From a virus, in the IMG/VR virus record IMGVR_UViG_3300021420_000068, positions 1 to 42,957 of that record: a stretch of DNA of 42,957 nt; one strand, 5' to 3'. The notes under the pieces are model-generated. The model was not told the origin of the DNA and ran no database searches. It worked only from the letters and a program-made list of their open reading frames with translations. Position 1 is the first letter of the stretch. Every line of letters starts with the position of its first letter. This document shows positions 12,764 through 21,422 of the stretch, piece after piece. A program made the translations under genes and the position numbers.

Positions 12764-13276
12764 TCATGTGACCATAGAAAGCGCGTTATTTTGCACAAAT
12801 GCAACCCGATTTAGCCATCCGCGCAGGAACCGGGGCTGTCCGAGGCTGCGGTAGAAGGTGCTGGCCGCCGCCGAATAGCGCTGAATCACGGTGGTCGGGT
12901 CCAAGGTGGCGATGGCCTGGCGGGTAATCGGACCGATCCGCCCATCGGCATTGACACCCAGCGCCTGCTGCAGCAGCACCGTCGCCCGGTACGGTCCGGC
13001 CAGCACGCAATTGTTGAAATACATATAATCGAGCCCCGCCGGCATCATGTCGCCATAGGGTAACCAGTACTCATTGTGGTAGATGGCCTCTATATCGGCC
13101 TGCGGCGCGGTCCAGACATCGATCTTTGGCAGCCCCTGCTCTGCACGCCAAGCGTCATATTCGCGCTGGGTGATGCCTCTGGAGGTCCGCCCGCCGTGGT
13201 CTAAAGGGTCATCGTCGTTGCCGCCCTCCGATTCCAGCACCAGGGCGAGGCTTTTGGCGAAATTGGCAGCGACCAT
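12764..13276 (-). CDS. Endolysin, glycosyl hydrolase family 108 (170 aa)
   Basis: The N-terminal ALVLESEGGN motif gives the catalytic Glu17 of the GH108 (ZliS/TtsA-type) lysozymes. DHGGRTSRGIT follows as in the family. The C-terminal part (about residues 100-165) is the peptidoglycan-binding 3 type domain with LLQQALGV and DGRIGPITRQA. It would cleave the glycan of murein. There is no signal peptide, so it depends on the adjacent holin. Length is normal for the family. Confidence 0.88.
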   Translation of the reverse strand: MVAANFAKSLALVLESEGGNDDDPLDHGGRTSRGITQREYDAWRAEQGLPKIDVWTAPQADIEAIYHNEYWLPYGDMMPAGLDYMYFNNCVLAGPYRATVLLQQALGVNADGRIGPITRQAIATLDPTTVIQRYSAAASTFYRSLGQPRFLRGWLNRVAFVQNNALSMVT

Positions 13277-13279
13277 GAC

Positions 13280-14992
13280 CTACCCCGGAATCAGCAGCGA
13301 TGGCTTTACCGTAAACGTCGTGTCGGGCGAGGTACAGATCGCCGCACCCGTGGCCTGCCACTTGTAGGTCCATGTCCCCGAGACGCTGGGGATCAGTTGC
13401 TGGTGGAAGTGGCCCAGCGAATCACGGGTGATGGTACCGGGGAAGTTGAACGAGGAGGTAACACCGTTCGGATTGAGCATGAACAGCGTGATCACGGTCG
13501 GGTCGATATAGACCCCGGCCAGCGAGTCGATAAATTCGCCGTTGATCTGGATGTCGGTGTCGATTTCATAGATGCCCATGTAACCCGCTCCGCTCCAGCC
13601 CTGGCCTGATGGACTGTCCGATCCAACCGCCGCGAACAGGCCTGTGTCGAGGGCATTGGCGGAAAATACCGGGATATCGACACAGAACGCAAGCGACGGC
13701 ACGCCGGTGATCGGCAGGATCGCGGTGGACAGGAACCCGCGCTGCGGGGTCTGACGCCACCACACCGCCCGTTCGTCGATATTCCATGCCCACCACGGGT
13801 TGATCCGCATCGGCGGCGGCAGCGGCGGCGGGAACGGCAGGTTAAGCAGGCCCTGCGGCGGCTGCCGCCAGATCGCCGATTCGTCGGTGTTGTAGTTCCA
13901 GCTCCAGAAGTTGGAGTTCGGCCGCAAGCCCAATAGCGGCACTATGGTCGAACTCTTCGGCGACGACTTCAGCCACATCTGCGGGTCGTCGAGATTGGCG
14001 TAGTTCCAGAACGGCGCAATGAACGGCTTGGCCTGCATCTGCGACGCCAGCAGGGCGCCGCGCTGGTACAGCGGCTGCCAGGTAACGGCGGCCTCGTTAT
14101 AGGCCATGTACGGCCAGAGCTTCGGGATGACGGGGATCGGCTGTGCGGTCCGAATCACCAGGTCGCGGTTGGCCCACGGGAACCAGTGCGAGGCATCGTT
14201 ATAGTCGTAAACGCCATTCCATTTCTTCTGCGGCGGCTGGCCGCCTACCGTCACGATTGCCGCGATGTCGCTGCGCAGCGCCTGCCACTGCCAGACCGAC
14301 CAGTCGTCGACGCTCTGTGGCTTCCACTGCAGCGCAGCAAACGGGGAGGCCTGCGGGGCAGAGAAAATCGTGGTCGGCGTCTTGCGCGGCGGAATCACCA
14401 GATCGACCGCATCGTCGGCATGGCTGACCACGATGCCACTAGTCTTGTACGGCACCAGTTGCAGCGCTGGCGAGGTGGCCGGCGCGGCCCACTGCCAGTT
14501 CGATGTCTCGTTGAAATCATATTTGGCCTGCCGCGCCAGCGTCGGCGGCGTGAACGTCACCGAAACACTTGGGTGTGGCAGCACCCAGTTGTACCAGTCG
14601 GCCAGGTCATTCGGCCGCGGCACGTAGAACGGCGAATAAAACAGCACCGGCACGTTGGGCGTTACCAGAGCCGTGAAGGAATTCAGGGTTTCGGGCGCCG
14701 GGGACCAGTGTGACGACTCGTTATAGTCATAGCGCCACTGCTGGAAGAACGGTTTTCCGCCCTCTGTCAGTAGCTGGATCGGTGCCGAGTTGAGAGTTTC
14801 AGCCGTTACCTGCCAGGCCCCCGTTTCCTGATAGTCATAGTGCCACTGCTTGGTCGGCACCTGACCCGCGGCGCCGAACATCTTCTGTGCAGTAAGAAAC
14901 TGGATAACCGGAGCCTTGATCGGTCCCTTCGACCATAGCTGGTCCTCCGCCGGCCGCGGGATGTAGAACGGAGGCTGGACGACGACAGTCAC
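13280..14992 (-). CDS. Aromatic-repeat structural/fibre protein with C-terminal Ig-like domain (570 aa)
   Basis: Residues about 8-412 are made of roughly twelve degenerate units with a 35-36 residue period. Each carries an aromatic-acidic core such as WHYDYQETGAW, WRYDYNESSHW, KYDFNETSNW, VYDYNDASHW or WSWNYNTDESAIW, followed by a hydrophobic, Pro-containing linker. Residues about 470-570 form an Ig-like beta domain (DSLGHFHQQLIPS, GTWTYKWQATG, DTTFTV) of a type seen in other phage proteins. I know no named family for the repeats. It is encoded just before the endolysin among virion-surface genes, so a fibre or host-contact role is likely. GTG at 14992 overlaps the preceding stop. Confidence 0.7.
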   Translation of the reverse strand: MTVVVQPPFYIPRPAEDQLWSKGPIKAPVIQFLTAQKMFGAAGQVPTKQWHYDYQETGAWQVTAETLNSAPIQLLTEGGKPFFQQWRYDYNESSHWSPAPETLNSFTALVTPNVPVLFYSPFYVPRPNDLADWYNWVLPHPSVSVTFTPPTLARQAKYDFNETSNWQWAAPATSPALQLVPYKTSGIVVSHADDAVDLVIPPRKTPTTIFSAPQASPFAALQWKPQSVDDWSVWQWQALRSDIAAIVTVGGQPPQKKWNGVYDYNDASHWFPWANRDLVIRTAQPIPVIPKLWPYMAYNEAAVTWQPLYQRGALLASQMQAKPFIAPFWNYANLDDPQMWLKSSPKSSTIVPLLGLRPNSNFWSWNYNTDESAIWRQPPQGLLNLPFPPPLPPPMRINPWWAWNIDERAVWWRQTPQRGFLSTAILPITGVPSLAFCVDIPVFSANALDTGLFAAVGSDSPSGQGWSGAGYMGIYEIDTDIQINGEFIDSLAGVYIDPTVITLFMLNPNGVTSSFNFPGTITRDSLGHFHQQLIPSVSGTWTYKWQATGAAICTSPDTTFTVKPSLLIPG

Positions 14993-15804
14993 ATCAGCAC
15001 CATCGGCTGATAACCCGGCAGCGTGAACGACGGGGCGGCGGGAGTTTTCAGCATCGCCGCGAGATCAGTCTTCTGTGGATACCAGAATGACCACGGATCG
15101 TTCGACCATTGCAATAGTTGCGGAGTTGATAACAGGGCCGTGGTCCAGCAAACCGCGGCAATGCTCGCACCGCTCACAAGATTGGAACGCACGCCAGTGC
15201 CAATGCTGGCGATCCCCGCAGAGGGGGCCATGATGATCGCGCTGGGGGAACTGACTGGGAAGGTTATGACCTGTCCCGTGTCGAGACGTTTCAGGACAAA
15301 CCGAGGCATCGAGGAAACAATGTCATTTATCAAAGTAACGGCAAGGAAGTAGGGGACGCCTATGGTAACCGAGACGCCAGTCGGGAAATCGACCGCCGAG
15401 TTGGTGTTCACCTCTATGCCAAGCGAGTTGAGCGTCAGTCGAATGGTGTTGGTGCCGCGCTGTGAGTCCGTAGTGAAAAGTACTCCCGCAGAATTGGAAG
15501 TATTGGCGACGAATATGCAGCCGATGGTCAGCGTCGTGTCTGTTGCCGTCGAGACAGGAACAGTTACCGCATCGGTCGTGCCGGAGAATTTTACGGCGGG
15601 GCCGAGCGCGGAATTGATCAGAGCGGTTGGCGACGCAGTGACGGTTCCGGCAGAACCGTTCATCAGGCTGATGAAATCGCCATTAAGCGCAACGCCCGAA
15701 TACCGGATAAATCCCTGCGCGGCTGGATGCGCCCAATTGATCCCCGGCGCTGTCGCCGGAAAGACCAGCGGGTTCTTCGAACGAAAGGGCAGGATCAGGC
15801 CCAT
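14989..15804 (-). CDS. LamG/concanavalin-like structural protein (271 aa)
   Basis: The central part (about residues 40-220) reads as a beta-sandwich of the LamG/concanavalin A-like type: alternating Thr/Val strands, ALGPAVKFSGTTDAV, LTIGCIFVAN, TIRLTLNSLGIEV, VLKRLDTGQ. Such domains are common in phage tail and decoration proteins that bind sugars. The C-terminal WSNDPWSFWYP is a distinctive ending. It neighbours the aromatic-repeat protein, whose start overlaps its stop. Sugar binding is inferred from fold type only. Confidence 0.55.
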   Translation of the reverse strand: MGLILPFRSKNPLVFPATAPGINWAHPAAQGFIRYSGVALNGDFISLMNGSAGTVTASPTALINSALGPAVKFSGTTDAVTVPVSTATDTTLTIGCIFVANTSNSAGVLFTTDSQRGTNTIRLTLNSLGIEVNTNSAVDFPTGVSVTIGVPYFLAVTLINDIVSSMPRFVLKRLDTGQVITFPVSSPSAIIMAPSAGIASIGTGVRSNLVSGASIAAVCWTTALLSTPQLLQWSNDPWSFWYPQKTDLAAMLKTPAAPSFTLPGYQPMVLM

Positions 15805-15807
15805 GGC

Positions 15808-16305
15808 CTAGTTGTTCAGGTTGATATTGTAGGTGCGGTATTTCACCGTCTGGGTGCCCGAGGTCAATGTGAAGCCGCTGTTGTTCTGACAGGCAAGCCG
15901 GAACGAGCCCGGCGGAATCTGAATCCCTGTCACCGCCCCAACCAGGGTTGTCTGGGAGGCTGCAGCAATCAATCCGATGGAGGGCAAAATATTCTGGGTA
16001 TTGGCCGGCGTTGCGGCCTTTTGCGTGCCGTTGGTAAACTGCCCATCACCATAAGTAGTACCGTCCTGGTTCAAGGGCATGAGCCAGAAGGCAATATTGG
16101 CGCCCGCGACGATGGTGCTGGAAGCAATGACAAGGCTGATGGATACGTCCATGAACATGTCTTGCGCGGTCTGGTTGGTGATATCCGCAACCGACGAAAC
16201 CACCGTCGAGCCGGTTGGCATCGAGGCCAGATCAGCCGAATTGATGGCCGTGGTCCATGTGTAACCAACGCCATTGCCTGCCGTCCATGCGGTACGACTG
16301 GCCAT
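15808..16305 (-). CDS. Beta-rich structural protein (165 aa)
   Basis: The product is Thr/Ser/Ala-rich with alternating beta strands and no signal peptide; it contains IVAGANIAFWLMPLNQDGTT and ends with TYNINLNN. The SxxFW and QDGTTYGDG patterns look like a jelly-roll virion protein. No family is recognised with confidence. It is in the surface-protein cluster of the late region. Start ATG 16305. Confidence 0.5.
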   Translation of the reverse strand: MASRTAWTAGNGVGYTWTTAINSADLASMPTGSTVVSSVADITNQTAQDMFMDVSISLVIASSTIVAGANIAFWLMPLNQDGTTYGDGQFTNGTQKAATPANTQNILPSIGLIAAASQTTLVGAVTGIQIPPGSFRLACQNNSGFTLTSGTQTVKYRTYNINLNN

Positions 16306-16311
16306 CGTGTG

Positions 16312-16689
16312 TTATCCACCCGTTACAGCGTTAAGGATGGCTCTAGCTCCGGCTTGGGTCGTTACGGCCGAACCGCCGACATAGTTCACGATGCCGTCCA
16401 TGATGGTCTTGGCCTGGGCAATCTGGGTCGAGGACACTGCGCGCTGCAGCGATGGATAGGTCACCAGATTGATCGGGTGGGCCACGTTGGGCGTGCCGTC
16501 CGCGGTGCCCGGCGAACCGTCCGCATTCAGCGCCGTGGTGGCCATGGCGGCGACAATGGTGGCCACAGCGTCGTCGCTCCATGCCGCATCGAGGATAACC
16601 ATCTGCTGGTAGATGCCGAGCAATTGCTGCGAAAGCGACATCAACTGGTTGGCAACCTGGATGGCCTGAGATTGCGGTGTAGCTGACAT
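16312..16689 (-). CDS. Hypothetical late protein (125 aa)
   Basis: The N-terminal half is helical and Gln/Leu-rich (QAIQVANQLMSLSQQLLGIY), and the rest is Ala/Thr-rich with a helical C-terminus. No family is recognised. ATG at 16689 lies 6 nt behind GAGGG; ATG at 16695 overlaps the upstream stop and is possible. It may be a minor virion component, from its position only. Confidence 0.5.
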   Translation of the reverse strand: MSATPQSQAIQVANQLMSLSQQLLGIYQQMVILDAAWSDDAVATIVAAMATTALNADGSPGTADGTPNVAHPINLVTYPSLQRAVSSTQIAQAKTIMDGIVNYVGGSAVTTQAGARAILNAVTGG

Positions 16690-16691
16690 TT

Positions 16692-17051
16692 TCATCCCCT
16701 CAACTTCTGTAGCGCCAGGTTGGCAGGCCCGGAATTCGACGTGCCGATGTTGGTGGCCTGCGGGTTATAGGTCTGGACCGCGATATCGAAACAGGAATCG
16801 CACAGCATCGGGTCCGCTTCCGAATCGGGGATATGCAGGATGTTGCGGAGTTGGAACCGTTCGGCGAACGTCCGCAGTTTCGGCTCGTATTTCTGCAGGC
16901 AGTGCCGGCACACGGGTTTTCGTTCGGCGAGCGCAGTCAGGATCATCCGGGCGTGCAGCGAGGCGCCGAGTTCGGCCTCCTTGCTGTCCAATACCTTCTG
17001 GGCCTCGCGAGCCAGTTGCCACGCCTGATACCACGATTTCAGACTCATCAT
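16692..17051 (-). CDS. Zinc-binding hypothetical protein (119 aa)
   Basis: Two Cys pairs, CRHC (about residue 48) and CDSC (about 84), are spaced as a treble-clef or zinc-ribbon site. The N-terminus is a charged helix. The C-terminus is Asn/Ser-rich. No family is recognised. It lies between structural genes and both ends overlap its neighbours, so it is co-translated with the virion proteins. Confidence 0.5.
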   Translation of the reverse strand: MMSLKSWYQAWQLAREAQKVLDSKEAELGASLHARMILTALAERKPVCRHCLQKYEPKLRTFAERFQLRNILHIPDSEADPMLCDSCFDIAVQTYNPQATNIGTSNSGPANLALQKLRG

Positions 17052-17566
17052 TCAGGCTCGTAAATCGTGTGGCAGCCAATCGCACCGGGGGTGCCGCCGG
17101 TATAGGCCGAGAGCGACAGTTCGCCGAACGAGGCAGTATTGCCCAGGATCAGCGGGCATTCCTCGACGCGGTTGGCGCGCCAGAAGTAGACGCCACCGAA
17201 CGCATTCAGACTCATGTTCATCAGCTTCAAGGTCGCTGAGCGCTGCGGTGGCGTGGTCCAGGTGTTGTTGAGGACGACCGGAGCTGCGAGTGCGGCGGTG
17301 GCCGGGTCGAGCGCTGCGTCGGTGCCGATATTGGCCGGGAACGTGCCGGGCGTGGCGCCGACCGCGGAGTCTCTTGCCAGCAGCATGAATGTCGGCGAGG
17401 ACGACGAGGCGGCCTGTCCCGAGATCGAGGTTTCCCACATCCTCACGACCTGGGTGGCGGAACCGCCTTGGATCGCATAGGGGTAGGTGGCGTTGGCCAG
17501 GGTAGTGGCGGCGTCGGCGGTGGCGGTTGGAGTAATGGTGACATATTGCACGATGCGTCTTGCCAT
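17048..17566 (-). CDS. Beta-rich structural protein (172 aa)
   Basis: The product is Ala/Thr-rich with clear alternating strands (VQYVTITPTATADAA, PVVLNNTWTTPP, SATLKLMNMSLNAFGGVYFW). No signal peptide. It resembles small phage decoration or tail-surface proteins in composition. GAAAGG lies upstream of ATG 17566. Its first 124 nt are overlapped by the zinc-finger gene above, in another frame. Confidence 0.5.
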   Translation of the reverse strand: MARRIVQYVTITPTATADAATTLANATYPYAIQGGSATQVVRMWETSISGQAASSSSPTFMLLARDSAVGATPGTFPANIGTDAALDPATAALAAPVVLNNTWTTPPQRSATLKLMNMSLNAFGGVYFWRANRVEECPLILGNTASFGELSLSAYTGGTPGAIGCHTIYEPE

Positions 17567-17898
17567 AGCGGTAGTCCTTTCGCTGCGCTGTTGAGAAAGC
17601 TGTCTAAAATCCTCTTAAACGGCACGCACGGATGACCGAGCCGCATCAACAGTGAGCATCGATCACAAATATCATGGTCGCAGGAACGGCAATACCCCCG
17701 GCTGCGATCACGCTTCGGGTTGAGGATGATTGTATACTGACAATGGGAGCACTGCATAGTGGGCGATTTCAGCACCGTGCCGCCCGGAACAACCAGTTTT
17801 GACCCCACCGAGGCCGCCTGTTCGGCCGAGATGCCGGGCGAATTGGAATGGTCAACCTCGACATAGCCCTCCAGATCACGCTTGCGAACGGTGCTCAC
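17443..17898 (-). CDS. Zinc-finger protein with long out-of-frame tail over the next gene (151 aa)
   Basis: Residues about 45-95 contain CSHC, CRSC, CDRC and a further Cys, a two-site zinc module. The last 41 residues are Pro-rich and lie over the first 124 nt of the next gene in another frame. That tail (PPPPTPPLPWP) has the composition of a shadow frame, so the natural end may be near the Leu-rich stretch before it, with a lost stop codon. No family is recognised. The overlap is far longer than the usual 1-8 nt here. Confidence 0.5.
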   Translation of the reverse strand: MSTVRKRDLEGYVEVDHSNSPGISAEQAASVGSKLVVPGGTVLKSPTMQCSHCQYTIILNPKRDRSRGYCRSCDHDICDRCSLLMRLGHPCVPFKRILDSFLNSAAKGLPLWQDASCNMSPLLQPPPPTPPLPWPTPPTPMRSKAVPPPRS

Positions 17899-18638
17899 AT
17901 CATTACCAGTCGGGCAGAGACGATCGGGGCGGCGCCAGTGGCGGCGGGCTTAATAGCCATCACAAGCGCAGCGGCACTAGCACCCGTCCCGTTGGTCCAG
18001 GTTCCGGCGATCGTACCTGCCGCGGCTTGGGTCCGCCATTCGGATTGAAGCCGGTTTGTGCCCGCCCCGGTATCGTTGAAAGGCCCCGTGAACCCGGTCC
18101 CGGCAGTTGATAGTATGGCGTCCTCGTTTTCGCAGGTGCAGGACCAGATCAAATCGCCATTGCCGGTTGTGGTGATGTTGCCCGAGGTCAGGGCATTCGC
18201 ACCAGTGCCGGGAACCAGAACCTGACCAGTGTGCGAGGCGGTTGTGCCATCTGACGGTGTTGAACTAGCAAAACACCCCGAGAATTCGTCGGCTATCATG
18301 CAGACGTTGCCGCCGTTGGGACTAAGCGCGGCTGTGATGACGGTAGGGCCGCCGGCGGGAATATTGCCGAGGATAAAGGTCGCAGTGACGGCGAAGCTGC
18401 CCGAACCTTCCTTGACGTTATCGGTATACGTGCCGGGCGATGCGCCTGACGTGGCGGTGAAGGAATAGGAATTGCCCTTGTTGTCGGTGATCGAGGTGAT
18501 CGTGGTGTTGTTGTCACCGAAGTGAACAGCCCCGATGACAGTATTGCCAGGCGTGACACCCGCACCAAAGGTTGTCGTCGCCGTGGTTTGTGACCCGCCT
18601 GCAAAGTTGGTAGCGCCCTGGACGCGAGTGAATGCCAT
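17895..18638 (-). CDS. Beta-sandwich structural protein (247 aa)
   Basis: It begins MAFTRVQGATNFAGG and continues with long Thr/Ser/Gly strands (NTVIGAVHFGDNNTTITSIT, TVITAALSPNGGNVCMIADE). This is the style of phage or bacterial surface domains of the DUF-type jelly-roll group. AGGAT lies upstream of ATG 18638. It has no signal peptide. Likely a virion or host-contact protein; no specific family. Confidence 0.5.
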   Translation of the reverse strand: MAFTRVQGATNFAGGSQTTATTTFGAGVTPGNTVIGAVHFGDNNTTITSITDNKGNSYSFTATSGASPGTYTDNVKEGSGSFAVTATFILGNIPAGGPTVITAALSPNGGNVCMIADEFSGCFASSTPSDGTTASHTGQVLVPGTGANALTSGNITTTGNGDLIWSCTCENEDAILSTAGTGFTGPFNDTGAGTNRLQSEWRTQAAAGTIAGTWTNGTGASAAALVMAIKPAATGAAPIVSARLVMM

Positions 18639-18646
18639 CGTTGATC

Positions 18647-20116
18647 CTATGTCGCCGGTGGACCGGAGTTAGTGCCGTCAACCATGTTGGTGTTGCCGGT
18701 GTTGACGAGTGTCGGTGTGAAAGGACCGGCGGTGATACTGTCGTTGGCAATCGACCCCCATTTGCCCGCGCCGGTCTGCGATGCACCAGTGGGGTCGTAG
18801 TAATTGTAAAGTAGGTTAATGGTGTTTTTGGTATATCCGCCGCTGGTCCGGACGACTGCGGTGTTGGTCTGCCCCGATGTGCCCGGCCAAAGGTTGGTGT
18901 TGTAACCAATGGTCAGGGTACCGATGAACGAAATATTCGTTGAGGCATCCATGATGCTAAATGGCTGGGCCTGGGCCGTGGCCGTTGGATCGAACGATCC
19001 CGTGAAATTGAACTCGCAATCTACCGTATCCCAGCCGATGGTCGTGGAGTCCTGCCCCCATGCCTGAATGTTGTCGCCGTGATTGCCGTGGATCAGTGCT
19101 CCCCAACCGGACGTGCCGAAGAAGTTATACTTGACCGTCAGTGATGCCCCGGTGGTGTCCTCGGGGCTGAGTTGCGTATGGACGGCCCATGAATTTGTAT
19201 AATAATTGTACTTTATGACGTGCGCGCCTTTGACCGTGTAGACGCATGTACCAAGGCCGCCGTCGATGGGAAAGATGCCGAACACGAAGAGGTCGCCGTT
19301 GCCGACGTTGGCGCCGAGATTGCTCGACAGGACTATCGATGTCGGGTTGACCGTCAGAACCGTGATTCCGGTAGCGCCGCCCGTTGCAGATGGAGTCGTG
19401 ATATCCCATGCCGTATGCGAAGTGGTGATACCGGCAGTGCTGGCAAAGTGAAGCGTTGCGGTGCCGCTGCTGCTACTGTTGTTGGTGGTGAAAGGTTTAT
19501 TGTTGCCGTCGATATAGTTGTTGATGACGGTCAGATTTGCCGGTTTGTTGGACGTGTTATCCCAAAGAAACGGCCGGGTGTTCGAACCCATCACGAATTT
19601 GCAGTTGCTTATGGTCGTGCCGCTGATGCCTGAATTCCAGTGGATCGACCAGCTATTTTCCAGACTGAAATCGTAGCCGTCTACCGTGACGTTGTTGTCA
19701 CCAATGGTTAGTTCCTGACCACTCACCGTGGTGCCCGGCCCAAAGGTAACTCCACTTACAATTGTAGCCGGGTCTTTCAGGCTGGCATCGGTTGGATACT
19801 TTGAACGGTCGATTCCGACATAGTAATCAACGCCCGGTACCCACCACGGCGGCTGGTAGTAGTTTGGATCGGCAAGACCGTAGTTCGGCGGTCCCGAACC
19901 ATAGACACGTTTATCAGCGTGCGCGGCAGCGTGGTAGGTGTTCAATAAAGTAGGATTTTGCGCGGTGCCAACAGGAGCCCCGGCGCTGCCATCGACCGCC
20001 GCGTAGGGGTCGCTGCCAGTAGTGCTAGGCAGGGTAGACGTGATCACTCCGCCGATCGTCGCCATGGCCTCGGCTCCGGTTGAGTCAGTGGCAGACGTTG
20101 TGACTGAAATCGCCAT
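18647..20116 (-). CDS. Right-handed beta-helix tail spike-like protein (489 aa)
   Basis: The middle (about residues 110-440) has the repeating Asn-rich rungs of a parallel beta-helix: LTIGDNNVTVDGYDF, TISNCKFVM, LTVINNYIDGNNKP, HVIKYNYYTNSW, LTVKYNFFG. Such folds are found in tail spikes and pectate-lyase-like depolymerases. The N-terminal 100 residues are Thr/Ala-rich and would attach it. No catalytic residues can be assigned by eye. It follows the small Ig-like gene with its stop next to this ATG. Polysaccharide recognition is inferred. Confidence 0.68.
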   Translation of the reverse strand: MAISVTTSATDSTGAEAMATIGGVITSTLPSTTGSDPYAAVDGSAGAPVGTAQNPTLLNTYHAAAHADKRVYGSGPPNYGLADPNYYQPPWWVPGVDYYVGIDRSKYPTDASLKDPATIVSGVTFGPGTTVSGQELTIGDNNVTVDGYDFSLENSWSIHWNSGISGTTISNCKFVMGSNTRPFLWDNTSNKPANLTVINNYIDGNNKPFTTNNSSSSGTATLHFASTAGITTSHTAWDITTPSATGGATGITVLTVNPTSIVLSSNLGANVGNGDLFVFGIFPIDGGLGTCVYTVKGAHVIKYNYYTNSWAVHTQLSPEDTTGASLTVKYNFFGTSGWGALIHGNHGDNIQAWGQDSTTIGWDTVDCEFNFTGSFDPTATAQAQPFSIMDASTNISFIGTLTIGYNTNLWPGTSGQTNTAVVRTSGGYTKNTINLLYNYYDPTGASQTGAGKWGSIANDSITAGPFTPTLVNTGNTNMVDGTNSGPPAT

Positions 20117-20374
20117 CTAGTACACAAAGGTCCACTGTCCTGGTGTGCCGGTCGGCGTGAAGGTGAGGCCGGGACTGATCGGGGTTGAGTACGTGAATGG
20201 TGCGATTCCGCCGGTTGGTGTCACCGTCAGCGTTCGGGTCGTACCTACCGGAGCAGACAGCGGCACCACGACTACGCCAAGCGTGAAACTGTCGATCATG
20301 GCAACAATGGTGAAGGCGCCGACGACGCCCGCGGTATCCTTGACGGTGCCACTGATGGTGGTGGATGTGGACAT
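20117..20374 (-). CDS. Small Ig-like/beta protein (85 aa)
   Basis: The product is Thr/Val/Gly-rich and reads as one Ig-like domain: TISGTVKDTAGVV, FTLGVVVVPLSAPVG, TLTVTPTGGIAPFTYS, LTFTPTGTPGQW. AAAGGAAAG lies directly upstream of ATG 20374. It may be a surface decoration domain encoded as a separate gene next to the spike. No signal peptide. Confidence 0.5.
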   Translation of the reverse strand: MSTSTTISGTVKDTAGVVGAFTIVAMIDSFTLGVVVVPLSAPVGTTRTLTVTPTGGIAPFTYSTPISPGLTFTPTGTPGQWTFVY

Positions 20375-20384
20375 GATCTTTCCT

Positions 20385-21422
20385 TTACTGCAGCCGGTGT
20401 GCCGAAATCGTCGAGTCCTTGGAATTGCCGGTGGTGTTGAAGATGATCTTGCCAGTGGTCGCGGTGATGTCCCGGCAACTGATTTTGATGTTGGCAGCAG
20501 GCGAAGATAAAAATCCACTCAGGGCGATCGGCTCGATGTTGCTCGCCCCGGGGGTGTTGACCGCGGCTGACGCGATAACCGTGGTGCCATCCCACAACTT
20601 GCAATAGATCAGCGCGCCGCCGGCCGTGTCCAGAACGCTGACCGTGCCGGATGCCCACCACGTTCCGGTGGTGCCCTGGGCGACACTAGGCCCATCGAAA
20701 TAGTTGGCGCTCACGTTCATGAGGACATCGGCACCGAGCGAGTTAGTCACGGGTGTCGACTTCGCCGAGATCACGCCTGCCGCGGCCTGAATCGTGACGT
20801 TATCCACCTCGACGCAGCCCAACTGCGAACTGCTGCCCTGCTGGCACTTGATGTCGTTGACGGTGTTGGTCAGGCCGCTCGCCGAGTTGAGCGTGAAGGC
20901 GCCGGTGTTGCCGGCAATCGAGGTGACGCCGGCGGCGGAGGCCAGTGTCGACACCTGCACGTTTTTCAACTGACCGGACGCCGCCTGATCCTGGATCAGA
21001 ACCAGATCGGTGCCGGCGGGCAACGCCTTGTTGGTCAGCGCGCTAAGTGTGGAATATTGTGGCGCTGCGGCCGAGCCGGTGAAGTTGCCGAGCAGCGAGA
21101 ACGCCGCACCGTTGGCCATCTTGGCGAGCGTCACCGCGCCGGGATTGATCGTCAGCACGCCGGATGAACTGAGCGTGGCATCGCCCGACAGTGTGAACCA
21201 GATCGGCGGCGTGCCGATGCCCTGCCCGATCAGGATTTGACCGCTCGAACCGCCGGCGGCGGGGAAGCCGCCATCCTTGATGATCGTGGTCGAACTGAAT
21301 TGTGCGACATCACCCGGCGTGATTGGTCCGATTACGGTCACGGTGGATTGCGCCCATACCGGGTTACCTCCCAGGAGAACGAGGGCAAAAATCGCGTTAC
21401 GTATAATATTCGAGCAGGACAA
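20385..21422 (-). CDS. Fibre-like protein with N-terminal signal peptide (345 aa)
   Basis: The first 25 residues (NAIFALVLLGGNPVWAQS) form a textbook Sec signal peptide with a WAQ cut site. The remaining protein is repetitive, with Gly/Ser/Ala-rich fibre-like segments (LSGDATLSSSGVLTI, MANGAAFSLLGNFTG, ANIKISCRDITATTG). LSGDATLSSSGxLT is familiar from phage tail fibres. The combination is unusual because virion proteins normally lack export signals. A TTG start at 21422 is the only common start ahead of the signal. Confidence 0.55.
   Translation of the reverse strand: MSCSNIIRNAIFALVLLGGNPVWAQSTVTVIGPITPGDVAQFSSTTIIKDGGFPAAGGSSGQILIGQGIGTPPIWFTLSGDATLSSSGVLTINPGAVTLAKMANGAAFSLLGNFTGSAAAPQYSTLSALTNKALPAGTDLVLIQDQAASGQLKNVQVSTLASAAGVTSIAGNTGAFTLNSASGLTNTVNDIKCQQGSSSQLGCVEVDNVTIQAAAGVISAKSTPVTNSLGADVLMNVSANYFDGPSVAQGTTGTWWASGTVSVLDTAGGALIYCKLWDGTTVIASAAVNTPGASNIEPIALSGFLSSPAANIKISCRDITATTGKIIFNTTGNSKDSTISAHRLQ

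Noticed and set aside
15727-16686. Plus-strand frame of 319 codons
   Set aside because: It lies antisense to two or three coupled structural genes and has Arg/Gly/His-rich shadow composition.
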